From the NCBI GenBank assembly GCA_029560815.1, contig JAKQKF010000396.1, positions 1 to 64,000 of the forward strand: a stretch of DNA of 64,000 nucleotides, read 5' to 3'. This document shows, piece by piece, positions 26,192 through 34,700 of this stretch. Position numbers and translations under genes: made by a program. Each line of letters begins with the position of its first letter. The first letter of the stretch is position 1. Origin of the DNA: a bacterium. GTDB taxonomy: Bacteria; KSB1; UBA2214. The notes under the pieces are model-generated. The model worked only from the letters and a program-made list of their open reading frames with translations. It had not been told where the DNA came from and searched no databases.

Positions 26192-28198
26192 ATGAAACCA
26201 CTTGTTCATACACTGCTTGTTCTCTTGCTGATCGGATTGGGCGGCTGTGCAGGCAGCCGTGACACGACCGTCATCCAACCCGCCCGGCGGCATTACAATC
26301 GCGAAGCCATGCGCCATATCATCAACGGCACGATCGAGGATCTCCTCGGGGAGCCCAAAAATGCCCTGGTGGAGTATCATCAGGCGGCTGAGATTGATTC
26401 TTCTTCCGCGGGGATCTACCTGGCGCTCGCAGAGAATTACTATCTGCTCGAGGAATACAACTCCAGCATCCGGATGGCCAAAAAAGCGCTGCAGCAGGAT
26501 GGGAAAAGCATCGATGCCCTGGAGCTTATGGCCGCCAATCTGGAGAAGCAGCGCAAATTCAGCGAAGCGGCGGATGTCTACGAGCGCATCACCACCCTGA
26601 CTCCTGATGATATGGAGAGTTTGTACAGTCTCACCACCCTGCAGATCATCTCGAAATCCTACGACAAAGCCCTCGTCTCCTACCGCCGCCTGGTTGAAGC
26701 CGGACTGGTGGACCCCGAGTACCGCCTTCGCATCGGGCATCTCTTCTTTCAGCACCGCGCTCTGGAGCAAGCCCGGACGATCTATCTGGATGTGCAAAAG
26801 AGCGATCCGGATTTCGAGGCCTCCTACCTTGCGCAGGCAGCGCTGAGCAAGGCAGGCAAGGACACGACCGGGGCGATCCGGATCTATCGCGAAGCCCTGA
26901 ACCGGCAGAGCGGTTTTGAGGAGGTCAAGTCGGAATTGCGCCTGCTCTATGAGCGCAGCAACCGGCTCAATGAGGCCATCGAGCTCTTCCGGGAGCTGGT
27001 CGGCCGTGATTCCACGCATCTCGGTGACAAGGTGCAGCTTGGGCAATATCTCTTTCAGAAAAAGGACACCCTGGCAGCGGCGCAATGGTTCGAAAAGATC
27101 ATCCAGGACCATCCGCAGAGCGAGCGCGGCTACCTGGCCCTCGGCGCGCTGCGCCGGGCCCAGCGCGATACCCTCGCTGCCATGCAGGTCTATGAAACCG
27201 CTGTGAAGACCAATCCCCTCTTTCTTGATTCCCGCCGCCGGCTGCGTGACCTCTATGCCGCCCGGAACCGGTGGGATGATGCGGTCGCCCTTTATGAGTC
27301 CCTGACCAACAGCGATTCGACCTATGTCGGGGCGCGCATCGAAATCGCCAATCTGCTGGCGCAGAAGGGCGATACTCTCAAGGCCATCTCACTCTGCGAA
27401 GAGCTCGAAAAATCGCACGGAGAAGATTGGCGCGTCCCGCTCACGCTCGGCCGTCTGCTCATGGTCCGTAATGAACACCTGCAGGCCCGGCAGCGTTTTG
27501 ACAAGGCCCTCTCCATGCGCAAGGATCTCTCCCTGCTCTGGATCCTTTCCGGGGTCAATCTGGCGCAAATGGACAGCCTGGCGGCTGCGGAAGAGCAGCT
27601 CCAGACCGCGGTCGAGCTCTTTCCCGATGATCCGGAGATCAACTATTATCTGGGCTTCGTCTGCAATCGTCAGGGGAAAAAGGCGTGCGCACGGCTTCAT
27701 CTGGAAAAATCCCTTGCGCTGGATGGCAACAATGTCCAGACCATGCTCGCGCTGGCGGCGCTGTATGACGAAGACGATGAGCATGAACGCGCGGTCAAGA
27801 TTTATGAGGCCCTGTTAAAGTCCGAATCCGAGAGCGCCATTGTGCTCAACAACTATGCCTATCATCTTGCGGAACGCAATCTGCGGCTGGATGAGGCGCG
27901 CAGCATGGCCGAGAAGGCCCTCGCGCTGGAGGCCGAAAACGGCGCCTATTGGGATACGCTGGGGTGGATCCTCTTCCGCCAGGGGGATGCGAGCGGCGCG
28001 CGGGAAAAGATCGAAAAATCTATCGATCTGTCGCCGAATTCGGCCGAGGTGTGGGAGCATTTTGGTGATGTGCTGGTTGCCCTCGGTGAAAAGGAACCCG
28101 CGCGACGAGCCTACGAGCGGGCTCTTGAGCTTGAGCCGGAACGCCAGCAGGTGCAGGCCAAGCTGAATAAATTGACTCCGCAAGAAGAGAAAATGTGA
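26192..28198 (+). CDS. TPR-repeat outer-membrane lipoprotein
   Basis: 668 residues. A lipoprotein signal peptide ends in LIGLGGCAG, with the lipidated Cys at residue 20. From about 40 to 650 the protein is a chain of tetratricopeptide repeats, roughly 16-17 copies with typical A-x-A/Y-x-A-L patterns (for example NPLFLDSRRRLRDLYAARNR and SPNSAEVWEHFGDVLVALG). TPR scaffolds of this kind assemble envelope protein complexes. The next gene encodes a DUF4292 lipoprotein, a pairing I associate with Bacteroidetes-type outer-membrane biogenesis loci. The ATG at 26192 has no SD; the AT-rich leader suggests SD-independent initiation. Confidence 0.92.
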   Translation: MKPLVHTLLVLLLIGLGGCAGSRDTTVIQPARRHYNREAMRHIINGTIEDLLGEPKNALVEYHQAAEIDSSSAGIYLALAENYYLLEEYNSSIRMAKKALQQDGKSIDALELMAANLEKQRKFSEAADVYERITTLTPDDMESLYSLTTLQIISKSYDKALVSYRRLVEAGLVDPEYRLRIGHLFFQHRALEQARTIYLDVQKSDPDFEASYLAQAALSKAGKDTTGAIRIYREALNRQSGFEEVKSELRLLYERSNRLNEAIELFRELVGRDSTHLGDKVQLGQYLFQKKDTLAAAQWFEKIIQDHPQSERGYLALGALRRAQRDTLAAMQVYETAVKTNPLFLDSRRRLRDLYAARNRWDDAVALYESLTNSDSTYVGARIEIANLLAQKGDTLKAISLCEELEKSHGEDWRVPLTLGRLLMVRNEHLQARQRFDKALSMRKDLSLLWILSGVNLAQMDSLAAAEEQLQTAVELFPDDPEINYYLGFVCNRQGKKACARLHLEKSLALDGNNVQTMLALAALYDEDDEHERAVKIYEALLKSESESAIVLNNYAYHLAERNLRLDEARSMAEKALALEAENGAYWDTLGWILFRQGDASGAREKIEKSIDLSPNSAEVWEHFGDVLVALGEKEPARRAYERALELEPERQQVQAKLNKLTPQEEKM

Positions 28199-28201
28199 TT
28201 G

Positions 28202-29014
28202 ATGGCCATGGTCCACAACCGGGTGTTTCGTTCCATCCTTGTGCGGGGAGCCGGCACGCTTCTTTTCACGGTCATCATGATGGCTGGCGGGTGTGCGACC
28301 TTTCGCCGGCCAGCCCTCCTCCCCGCTGACATGGAATCTCCGGGGCGGGTAATCGCCGCTCTTGATAACAATTATGCGAGGATAGATAAGTTTAAGGGAC
28401 GGGGGCGCCTCCTCCTTTCGACCCCGAGCCGTTCAATCTCTCTTGATATGGATGTTCTCATCGACCGGCCCGACACCCTCTTTCTCCGCCTCGAAGCTCT
28501 CTTCGGTCTCGATGTCGGCTGGCTTTTCTCCGACCGGCATGAATACCGTCTCTATCTTCCAACCCAAAATCTCTTCAGCCAGGGGGCGATGGATTCGCTG
28601 CGTTGGGAACGCTATGTCAGGATCGCACCGGGATATGATCTGCTGCTGGGCACTCTTGTCGGCCTCGAGCAGGCCGGAGCGCTGGCAGAGCCGGCACTCG
28701 CCCACGAGGAGAAGCGCCTCGTACTCACGGGCACCAGCCCGATGGGGGTGCACACCTTCTGGATCGATCCCGGACGCGGGGTGGTGACGCAGAGCGAGGT
28801 CTGTGATTCCACTGGTCTGCTCCTGGTTCGGCAGCGGTTTGAACGTTTCAGCCGCATCAAGGGTGTTCAGGTTCCGCATACGATACGGATCGAGCGTCCG
28901 GCCGAAAAACAGCGCCTGATCCTGCAGTACGAAAAAATCAGCATCAACAAAAAGTTCTCCTCCCGAGAGATCAAGACCACTATTCCCGCCAGTGCGCGCA
29001 GGATCAACTTGTGA
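28202..29014 (+). CDS. DUF4292-type lipoprotein, LolA/LolB-like fold predicted
   Basis: 270 residues. A lipoprotein signal ends in VIMMAGGCAT. The mature part has the DUF4292 pattern: a helix followed by FKGRGRLLLSTPSRSISLDM, LFLRLEALFGLDVGWLFSDR, and KFSSREIKTTIP at the C-terminus, a beta-rich layout like LolA/LolB lipoprotein carriers. A role in moving or sensing lipids or lipoproteins at the outer membrane is inferred, not shown. The gene starts 3 bp after the TPR gene. The start may be ATG 28202 or 28208, and TTG 28199 is possible. No clear SD, so translational coupling is likely. Confidence 0.85.
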   Translation: MAMVHNRVFRSILVRGAGTLLFTVIMMAGGCATFRRPALLPADMESPGRVIAALDNNYARIDKFKGRGRLLLSTPSRSISLDMDVLIDRPDTLFLRLEALFGLDVGWLFSDRHEYRLYLPTQNLFSQGAMDSLRWERYVRIAPGYDLLLGTLVGLEQAGALAEPALAHEEKRLVLTGTSPMGVHTFWIDPGRGVVTQSEVCDSTGLLLVRQRFERFSRIKGVQVPHTIRIERPAEKQRLILQYEKISINKKFSSREIKTTIPASARRINL

Positions 29015-29057
29015 TCTCCCCTTGCGCGGCGCCGGATCCATCCCTTTGAGGAGCGCC

Positions 29058-30059
29058 ATGAATGCAATCATGAAATCTTCGCCCGATTTCTCCCTGGTCA
29101 TTCCGAGCTATAATGAGGCGGAGTCGCTGCCGGAACTCTATGAAAAAATCACGGCGGTGATGGCAGGAATGAAAAAGAGCTATGAGATCATCTTTGTGGA
29201 TGATGGCTCGACCGATGGATCGGGCCGGCTGATTGAAGAGCTGCATCGCAAGGATGAGCGGGTCAAGTTGATCCAGTTCATGCACAACTATGGCAAATCC
29301 GCCGCCCTGGCCGCCGGATTCAAGGTCGCCAGCGGGGGCCTGGTGGTCACCATGGATTCGGATCTGCAGGATGATCCTGATGAAATCCCCCACCTCTTCG
29401 CCAGGCTTGAGACGGGGTATGATCTGGTTTCGGGCTGGAAAAAGGTGCGCCACGATCCGTTCATCAAACGGTGGACGTCCAAGGTCTATAACTATTTCAC
29501 CTCTCTTTTCAGCGGAATCCGGCTGCACGACTTTAACTGCGGCCTGAAGATCTATCGCCGCGAGGTGGTCAAGACCATGCGGGTCTACGGGGAGCTCCAT
29601 CGCTACCTGCCGGTGATCGCCCATCGCAACGGGTTTCGCGTCACCGAGATGCCGGTCAAGCACCATGCCCGAAAATACGGCAGTACCAAGTTCGGCCTCG
29701 CCCGCTTTACGCGCGGAGCGTTCGATCTGCTGACCATCTCCTTTCTCACCCGCTACAGGATGCGGCCGCTTCATCTTTTCGGCGTGCTCGGATTTATCTT
29801 CTTCATGGGGGGTAGTGTGATCACCCTGCTGCTGACGTGGCAGCGGATTTTTGAGAACCGGTTCCTCAGCAACCGCCCTCTGCTATTTCTCGGCGTGTTG
29901 CTGATCATCGTCGGCATCCAGTTTTTTTCCCTCGGCCTGCTGGGAGAGATGATCACCTCAATGCGCAAGGAGAGCGACAATTTTCTCGTCCGCCGCTGTC
30001 TGGGCTGCCAGGAGAACTTTCCGCAGGCCAATGAGGATGATGTGCACTTTTCCGCCTGA
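29058..30059 (+). CDS. Family 2 glycosyltransferase, DPM1/GtrB-like
   Basis: Membrane-associated glycosyltransferase that likely loads a sugar onto a polyprenyl phosphate. 333 residues: GT-A domain (1 to about 230) with SLVIPSYNEAESLPELYEK, IIFVDDGSTDGS, NYGKSAALAAGFKVASG and the metal motif TMDSDLQDDPDEIP; then two C-terminal membrane helices (about 248-270 and 285-305). This is the layout of bactoprenol glucosyltransferases and dolichol-phosphate mannose synthases. GAGGAG lies 7 nt before ATG 29058, so the longer frame from 28992 is not used. It is in the lipoprotein-to-lpx run and probably supplies a donor for LPS or glycan modification. Confidence 0.93.
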   Translation: MNAIMKSSPDFSLVIPSYNEAESLPELYEKITAVMAGMKKSYEIIFVDDGSTDGSGRLIEELHRKDERVKLIQFMHNYGKSAALAAGFKVASGGLVVTMDSDLQDDPDEIPHLFARLETGYDLVSGWKKVRHDPFIKRWTSKVYNYFTSLFSGIRLHDFNCGLKIYRREVVKTMRVYGELHRYLPVIAHRNGFRVTEMPVKHHARKYGSTKFGLARFTRGAFDLLTISFLTRYRMRPLHLFGVLGFIFFMGGSVITLLLTWQRIFENRFLSNRPLLFLGVLLIIVGIQFFSLGLLGEMITSMRKESDNFLVRRCLGCQENFPQANEDDVHFSA

Positions 30060-30092
30060 TCCCCGCACGAGCGGATGAATGTGGAGGTTTCA

Positions 30093-31076
30093 ATGGAGAG
30101 AGTCAAAATTGGCATTGCCGGTGTCGGCAAGCTGGGCACGTTCCACTGCAACACCCTGAGCCAGATGGCGGAGGCTGAACTGACCGGCCTTTACGATATC
30201 GATGCCGGCCGTGCGCGGGAGAGCGCTGAGCGGTTTCACTGCACCGCTTATTCCACCTACGCGGAGATGCTCGGGCACGTCGACGCCGTCGGGATCGCAG
30301 TGCCCACCACCCTGCATCATGAATACACCCTGCCCGCGTTGAAAGCCGGCAAGGCCGTCTTTGTCGAAAAACCGATCGCTGCGACCATCGGTGAGGCGGA
30401 GGAGATGGCGGCGCTGGCCGCGGAGAAAAAGGCGATTCTGCAGGTGGGTCATATCGAGCGCTTCAATCCCGCCATCCGCGCCCTCGAACATCTTCTCCCC
30501 GACCCCATGTTCATCGAATCCCACCGCATGGCCCCCTTTGACCCGCGCGGCACGGACGTCGCGGTCGTGCTCGATCTGATGATCCACGATATCGATATCA
30601 TCCTCAGCCTGGTGAAGAGCGGGGTCAGCCGCATCGATGCCAGCGGAGTGGCGGTGGTTTCAGATGAGGTCGATATCGCCAACGCGCGGCTGCAGTTTGC
30701 CAACGGCTGTGTCGCCAATGTGACGGCCAGCCGGATCTCGCAGCGCAAGATGCGCAAGATGCGCATTTTTCAGCGCGACGCCTATATCTCCATCGATTTC
30801 CTGCAGCGCCTCTCGGAAGTCTTTCGCATTGTTGCAGCCGACGGGGGAGAACCGACAACGGTTGTGCTCGGGCAGATCGACAAGGGCAAGCGCAAACGGC
30901 ACATCATCTATGAGCAGCCCAAAGCGCCGGAGGGGGATGCCATGCAGGCGGAATGGCAGGCCTTTCTGACCGCTGTCCGCAACCGGACCCGGCCCATAGT
31001 CAGCGGCGATGACGGGCTGCGGGCGCTGCAGGTGGCCGAGGAGATCACCGGCATCATCGCCCGGAATACCCGCTGA
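30093..31076 (+). CDS. Gfo/Idh/MocA family oxidoreductase
   Basis: NAD(P)-dependent sugar dehydrogenase-type enzyme, 327 residues. Rossmann motif KIGIAGVGKLGTFHCN is at the N-terminus, the Gfo/Idh signature VFVEKPIAATIGEAEEMA near 92 contains the EKP Lys, and VLDLMIHDIDIILSLVKSG near 157 has the catalytic His-Asp pattern. It lies in a lipid A gene run two genes before lpxB. In some bacteria a related enzyme, GnnA, oxidizes UDP-GlcNAc at C3 so lipid A can carry amide-linked acyl chains, but its GnnB aminotransferase partner is not in the window. The start ATG 30093 follows GGAGG. Confidence 0.92.
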   Translation: MERVKIGIAGVGKLGTFHCNTLSQMAEAELTGLYDIDAGRARESAERFHCTAYSTYAEMLGHVDAVGIAVPTTLHHEYTLPALKAGKAVFVEKPIAATIGEAEEMAALAAEKKAILQVGHIERFNPAIRALEHLLPDPMFIESHRMAPFDPRGTDVAVVLDLMIHDIDIILSLVKSGVSRIDASGVAVVSDEVDIANARLQFANGCVANVTASRISQRKMRKMRIFQRDAYISIDFLQRLSEVFRIVAADGGEPTTVVLGQIDKGKRKRHIIYEQPKAPEGDAMQAEWQAFLTAVRNRTRPIVSGDDGLRALQVAEEITGIIARNTR

Positions 31077-31120
31077 ACCAGCGGGCCGGGCTCAGCAACA
31101 CCTAATCAGGGAAAACCGCC

Positions 31121-31693
31121 ATGTCTTTTCGCGATTTCTTCTTCAAGTTCCGCAGCTACACCCCAATTCCGCTGATCATCGCCGCGCTGGTTCTGGCTAG
31201 AACCAGCCTCGCCTCTTTTGCCGGGGGATTGATCATCGCCCTGATCGGGGAGTCGATCCGTCTCTGGTCGGTCCGTTTTGCCGGCAGCGCTACGCGCACG
31301 ACCGGAGAGGTCGGTGCGGATGTTCTGGTCACCGACGGGCCCTATGGCCATTTGCGCAATCCCCTCTACCTGGGCAACTTTATGCTCAGCTTCGGGATTC
31401 TTATTATGGCCTGGCCCTGGATGCCCTGGCTCATGCTGATCTTTCTGCTGCTTTTTTTCATCCAGTATAAAGCCATCATCAGCCTGGAAGAGGATTTTCT
31501 GCGCAAAAAGTTCGGCGGGCAGTATCAGGAGTACGAACAGAATGTACCCTCCATGCTTCCCCGTCTCACCTCCTGGGGCAAGGGCGAGCGCGCACCGACC
31601 TCGCTGAAAAAAGCCCTGCGCACCGAACGCAATTCCCTGCAAAGCTTTACGGTAGTGACGATTCTCATCCTGCTGCGCTGGCTCCTGAGCTGA
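31121..31693 (+). CDS. Isoprenylcysteine carboxyl methyltransferase-like membrane protein
   Basis: 190-residue membrane protein of the ICMT/PEMT methyltransferase superfamily. It has about four to five hydrophobic segments and the family's C-terminal SAM-binding pattern: VLVTDGPYGHLRNPLYLGNF (near 67) and the EEDFLRKKFGGQYQEYEQNV segment near 125, ending MLPR. Bacterial members often have unknown substrates, with lipid or isoprenoid carboxyl groups suggested. It sits between the oxidoreductase and lpxB genes, 7 bp before lpxB, so envelope lipid modification is the natural guess. GGGAAAACCGCC precedes the ATG, a weak SD. Confidence 0.87.
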   Translation: MSFRDFFFKFRSYTPIPLIIAALVLARTSLASFAGGLIIALIGESIRLWSVRFAGSATRTTGEVGADVLVTDGPYGHLRNPLYLGNFMLSFGILIMAWPWMPWLMLIFLLLFFIQYKAIISLEEDFLRKKFGGQYQEYEQNVPSMLPRLTSWGKGERAPTSLKKALRTERNSLQSFTVVTILILLRWLLS

Positions 31694-31700
31694 GGGCTGT

Positions 31701-32852
31701 ATGCCATTAAAGGTGATGCTCATTGCAGGAGAGGCTTCCGGGGATCTTCATGGCGGCAAGCTGGTCGAGGCCCTGCGCGGACTCGAACCTGAGCTGGAGT
31801 TATTCGGGGTCGGCGGCGACCGGATGGCGGCGGCCGGCATGGAGCTCTACTACCATGTCAATGATCTCGCCTATATCGGATTCATCGAGGTTGCGCGGCA
31901 CTATGTCTATTTTCGCCGCGTTTTTAACCGGTTGATCAAAGTGGTCAAAAGCCGCCGGCCGCAAGTGGTGGTCCTCATTGATTACCCCGGCTTTAATCTC
32001 CGTTTCGCCAGGGCGGTTAAAAAGCTGGGAATCTCCACCTTTTACTACATCGCTCCCCAGGTCTGGGCCTGGGGTCAGGGGCGCGCCGCCAAAATGACCG
32101 GGTTCATCGATCAGATGGCTGTCCTTTTCGCCTTTGAAGCCGATTTTTTCGCCCGCTATAATATCAAGACCACGTTTGTCGGCCATCCCCTGCTCGAGGG
32201 AATGGAAGTCGGCCTCTCGGGTCAGGAGTTTATGGAGAAGCACGGACTGACCTCAAGTCAGCCGCTGCTGGCCCTGATCCCCGGGTCGCGCAACCAGGAG
32301 GTGCGCAATCTTCTGCTGCCGATGCTGCAGACGGCGGAGCGTCTGCGCCGGCTCCACCCCGATCTGCAGGTCGCCGTGAGTCAGGCGGCCACAGTTGAGC
32401 CGCAGCAGCTTGAATCCCTCGTCGCCGACTGTCCCTGGGCGAGGGTGGTCAAGGCGGATTACTATCCGCTGATGCGCTATGCCACGGCCGGGATGGTTGC
32501 TTCAGGAACGGCCACTCTCGAGGCGGCCTGCGCCGATCTTCCGTTTGCCCTCCTCTACCGGGTCTCCCCCCTCTCTTTCGCGATCGGAAAACAGGTTGTT
32601 AAAATTCCGAATATCGGTCTGGTCAACATTGTGGCCGGTGAAAGGGTCGTTCCTGAATTCCTGCAGGATGAGGTGGCCCCCGCAAAGCTGGCGCCGGTCA
32701 TGGAGAGGCTTCTGTATGACGCGGCAACGCGCGAAGCCATGCAACAAAAGCTCGCCGGGGTGCGGCAAAAACTTGGCAAGGCGGGCGCTTCAGAAAAGAC
32801 CGCCCGCCTGGTGCTCGAGCAGCTCTATTTGCATCAGACTGAGACAATTTAA
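31701..32852 (+). CDS. lpxB: Lipid-A-disaccharide synthase
   Basis: GT19 enzyme that condenses lipid X and UDP-2,3-diacylglucosamine into the lipid A disaccharide. 383 residues, full length. Conserved stretches: LIAGEASGDLHGGKLVEAL at the N-terminus, VLIDYPGFNLRFARAVKK near 91, YYIAPQVWAWGQGRAAKM near 111, FVGHPLLEG, LALIPGSRNQEVRNLL near 189, and ASGTATLEAACADLPF near 265. This confirms lipid A synthesis and a Gram-negative outer membrane. GAGG-like SD is weak (GAGCTGAGGGCTGT). It overlaps no neighbour and precedes the DUF374 and lpxK genes. Confidence 0.97.
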   Translation: MPLKVMLIAGEASGDLHGGKLVEALRGLEPELELFGVGGDRMAAAGMELYYHVNDLAYIGFIEVARHYVYFRRVFNRLIKVVKSRRPQVVVLIDYPGFNLRFARAVKKLGISTFYYIAPQVWAWGQGRAAKMTGFIDQMAVLFAFEADFFARYNIKTTFVGHPLLEGMEVGLSGQEFMEKHGLTSSQPLLALIPGSRNQEVRNLLLPMLQTAERLRRLHPDLQVAVSQAATVEPQQLESLVADCPWARVVKADYYPLMRYATAGMVASGTATLEAACADLPFALLYRVSPLSFAIGKQVVKIPNIGLVNIVAGERVVPEFLQDEVAPAKLAPVMERLLYDAATREAMQQKLAGVRQKLGKAGASEKTARLVLEQLYLHQTETI

Positions 32853-32903
32853 CGTTGTGTGATACCTCGCACAGGCGCTGGCGCGAAAAATCAGTATACT
32901 CTT

Positions 32904-33566
32904 ATGGATAAAAAAAACAAGGAAAAAGTGCTCTTTTTTCTTGCAACCAGGTTCGCCTGGCTGCTCATTCTCTTCTTTGGTGCAAGTGCGCGGATCAGCG
33001 TCAGCAACCGCAAATACTGGAAGCAGCTGGTCGCCGGGGGCAAAGGATTCATCGCCGTGCCCTGGCACGGCAAAATGATCATCCCTCTCTACCTGCATCG
33101 CAATCAGGGCGTGGTGGCGATGGTCAGCGAACATCGCGACGGGGAAATGATCGCCCAGACTGTGCATCGGCTCGGCTATCTCACGGTGCGCGGTTCGAGT
33201 ACGCGCGGCGGCCGGCGGGCTTTCCGCGACATGCTCACGGCGCTGCGCGGCAACAAGATCTGCTGCATCCTGCCGGATGGCCCGACGGGCCCGCGCCATC
33301 ACTTCAAGAGCGGGGCGCTGGTGCTGGCGATGCGGGCGGGTGTTCCCCTCCTGCCGATGACTTTCGCCGCTTCAAGGCCCATCACGCTGGGCAGCTGGGA
33401 CCGCATGACGCTCTGGTGGCCTTTTTCCCGCATTCATTTCATCTATGGAGAGCCCATCCACGTTCCGCCGGGGCTGGACAGCGACGAGTTGGAGCTCTTT
33501 CGCCAGGAGGTGGAGCGCAGGTTGGCCAGACTGGAAGAGGAGGCGGATGGGCTATTTCGACACTAA
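32904..33566 (+). CDS. DUF374 lysophospholipid-acyltransferase-like protein
   Basis: About 220 residues of the DUF374 family, distant relatives of LPLAT acyltransferases, often found in lipid A loci. There is one N-terminal membrane helix. The family pattern is FIAVPWHGKMIIPLYLHR, VVAMVSEHRDGEMIAQTVHR, VRGSSTRGGRRAFRDML and CCILPDGPTGPRHHFKSGAL; the HG and DGP/PDGPTGPR motifs form the probable active site. It may acylate a lipid A precursor. ATG 32904 is chosen for the basic-plus-hydrophobic N-terminus. No SD is visible, and the longer frame to 32859 adds nothing conserved. Its end overlaps lpxK by 20 bp. Confidence 0.88.
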   Translation: MDKKNKEKVLFFLATRFAWLLILFFGASARISVSNRKYWKQLVAGGKGFIAVPWHGKMIIPLYLHRNQGVVAMVSEHRDGEMIAQTVHRLGYLTVRGSSTRGGRRAFRDMLTALRGNKICCILPDGPTGPRHHFKSGALVLAMRAGVPLLPMTFAASRPITLGSWDRMTLWWPFSRIHFIYGEPIHVPPGLDSDELELFRQEVERRLARLEEEADGLFRH

Positions 33567-34587
33567 ATGGCCCGCCCTGCTCATGCGGCCTCTCGCCGGG
33601 CTTTACGGCCTGGCCATTGAACGGCGCAACCGCCGCTATGAAACAGGCGTTTCTCCGGTTTACCGGCTCGACTGCCCGGTCATCAGCGTAGGCAATATCG
33701 TGGTCGGCGGCACAGGCAAGACCCCGACGGTTCTGTTCATGGTGCGCTGGCTGCAGCTCCAGGGCAAAAAGGTATGTGTGCTCAGCCGCGGCTACCGCCG
33801 CCGGAGTAAAGGGATGGTGGTGGTGGCGGATGGAGAAAAGATCCGCACCGGGGTGGAGGAGGCGGGTGATGAGCCCATGCTGCTGGCGCAGCAGCTGCCC
33901 GGCGCCATCGTGGTCGTCGACAGCGACCGCGTCCGCGGCGGGCGATGGGCCCTGCAAAACTTCAAGCCGGATATCTTTCTCCTCGATGACGGCTTCCAGC
34001 ACCGCCGGCTGCACCGGGATCTGGACATCGTCACTTTCAAGGAGGAGAACGATCTCGGCAATGGCTGGCTGCTGCCGGCGGGGCCGCTGCGGGAGCCGCT
34101 GAAGGCTTTGGCGCGCGCCGGCCTGCTCTGGTTCAACGGCGCGGCCCGCATTCCCCGGCAAGCGTTCCCGGCCGGGCAGCCGGATCCGCCGCAGATCCGG
34201 GCTCAGTTCCGGGTCACGTCATGCCGCAACAGCGCCGGTGACCAGCTTGATCTGACACCCGGGGTGCGCGCCGTTCTCTTTTGCGGCCTGGCCAAACCGC
34301 AGGGGGTCTTGACGACCGCGCTTGGCATGGGGCTGGATGTCGTCCGCTTTTTCCGGTACAGGGATCATCATAATTACCGTCAGCGGGATATACATGAGCT
34401 GGAACAGGCAAGGGAGCATTTCCGGGCGGATGTGATCATCACCACGGACAAGGATTGGGTCAAGATCCATCCCGCCTTCAACCTGTACCCGTACTGGTTC
34501 CATTTTTCCGTCGCTGTGCAGCCGGAGGATGCCTCCCACGCCGAAGGGCTGCTGCTGTCGCTCTGCCGCAGCAACAGGATCCTGTAA
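33547..34587 (+). CDS. lpxK: Tetraacyldisaccharide 4'-kinase
   Basis: Phosphorylates the 4' position of the lipid A disaccharide at the inner membrane. 346 residues. Residues 1-30 are an amphipathic membrane-association segment, and the P-loop VISVGNIVVGGTGKTPTVLF is near 42-62. LSRGYRRRSKGMVVV, DEPMLLAQQLPGA and the catalytic region FLLDDGFQHRRLHRDLDIV follow, with TTDKDWVKI near the end. The start ATG 33547 follows GAGGAGG and overlaps the DUF374 gene, implying translational coupling. The lpxB-DUF374-lpxK order lacks waaA (Kdo transferase), which often sits here. Confidence 0.97.
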   Translation: MGYFDTKWPALLMRPLAGLYGLAIERRNRRYETGVSPVYRLDCPVISVGNIVVGGTGKTPTVLFMVRWLQLQGKKVCVLSRGYRRRSKGMVVVADGEKIRTGVEEAGDEPMLLAQQLPGAIVVVDSDRVRGGRWALQNFKPDIFLLDDGFQHRRLHRDLDIVTFKEENDLGNGWLLPAGPLREPLKALARAGLLWFNGAARIPRQAFPAGQPDPPQIRAQFRVTSCRNSAGDQLDLTPGVRAVLFCGLAKPQGVLTTALGMGLDVVRFFRYRDHHNYRQRDIHELEQAREHFRADVIITTDKDWVKIHPAFNLYPYWFHFSVAVQPEDASHAEGLLLSLCRSNRIL

Positions 34588-34613
34588 CTGTATCAAAGTA
34601 AGACAAAAATATC

Positions 34614-34642
34614 TTGCAAATTAGGTAAAATTTTGGTATGCT
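34614..34642 (+). promoter_or_regulatory. Promoter for the NtrC-type regulator
   Basis: TTGCAA, 17-bp spacer, TATGCT (TAnnCT variant), about 59 nt before ATG 34701. Confidence 0.5.
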
Positions 34643-34700
34643 TACTTTAAGCAGCGCAAGATAAAGCATCGATACCTCTCAGCCAATTTTGGAGAGTGGC

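Noticed and set aside
34588..34700. Sigma-54 site in front of the NtrC-type gene
   Set aside because: TTGGTATGCTTAC looks similar at first, but GG and GC are not 10 nt apart; a TTG-N17-TATGCT promoter explains it better.
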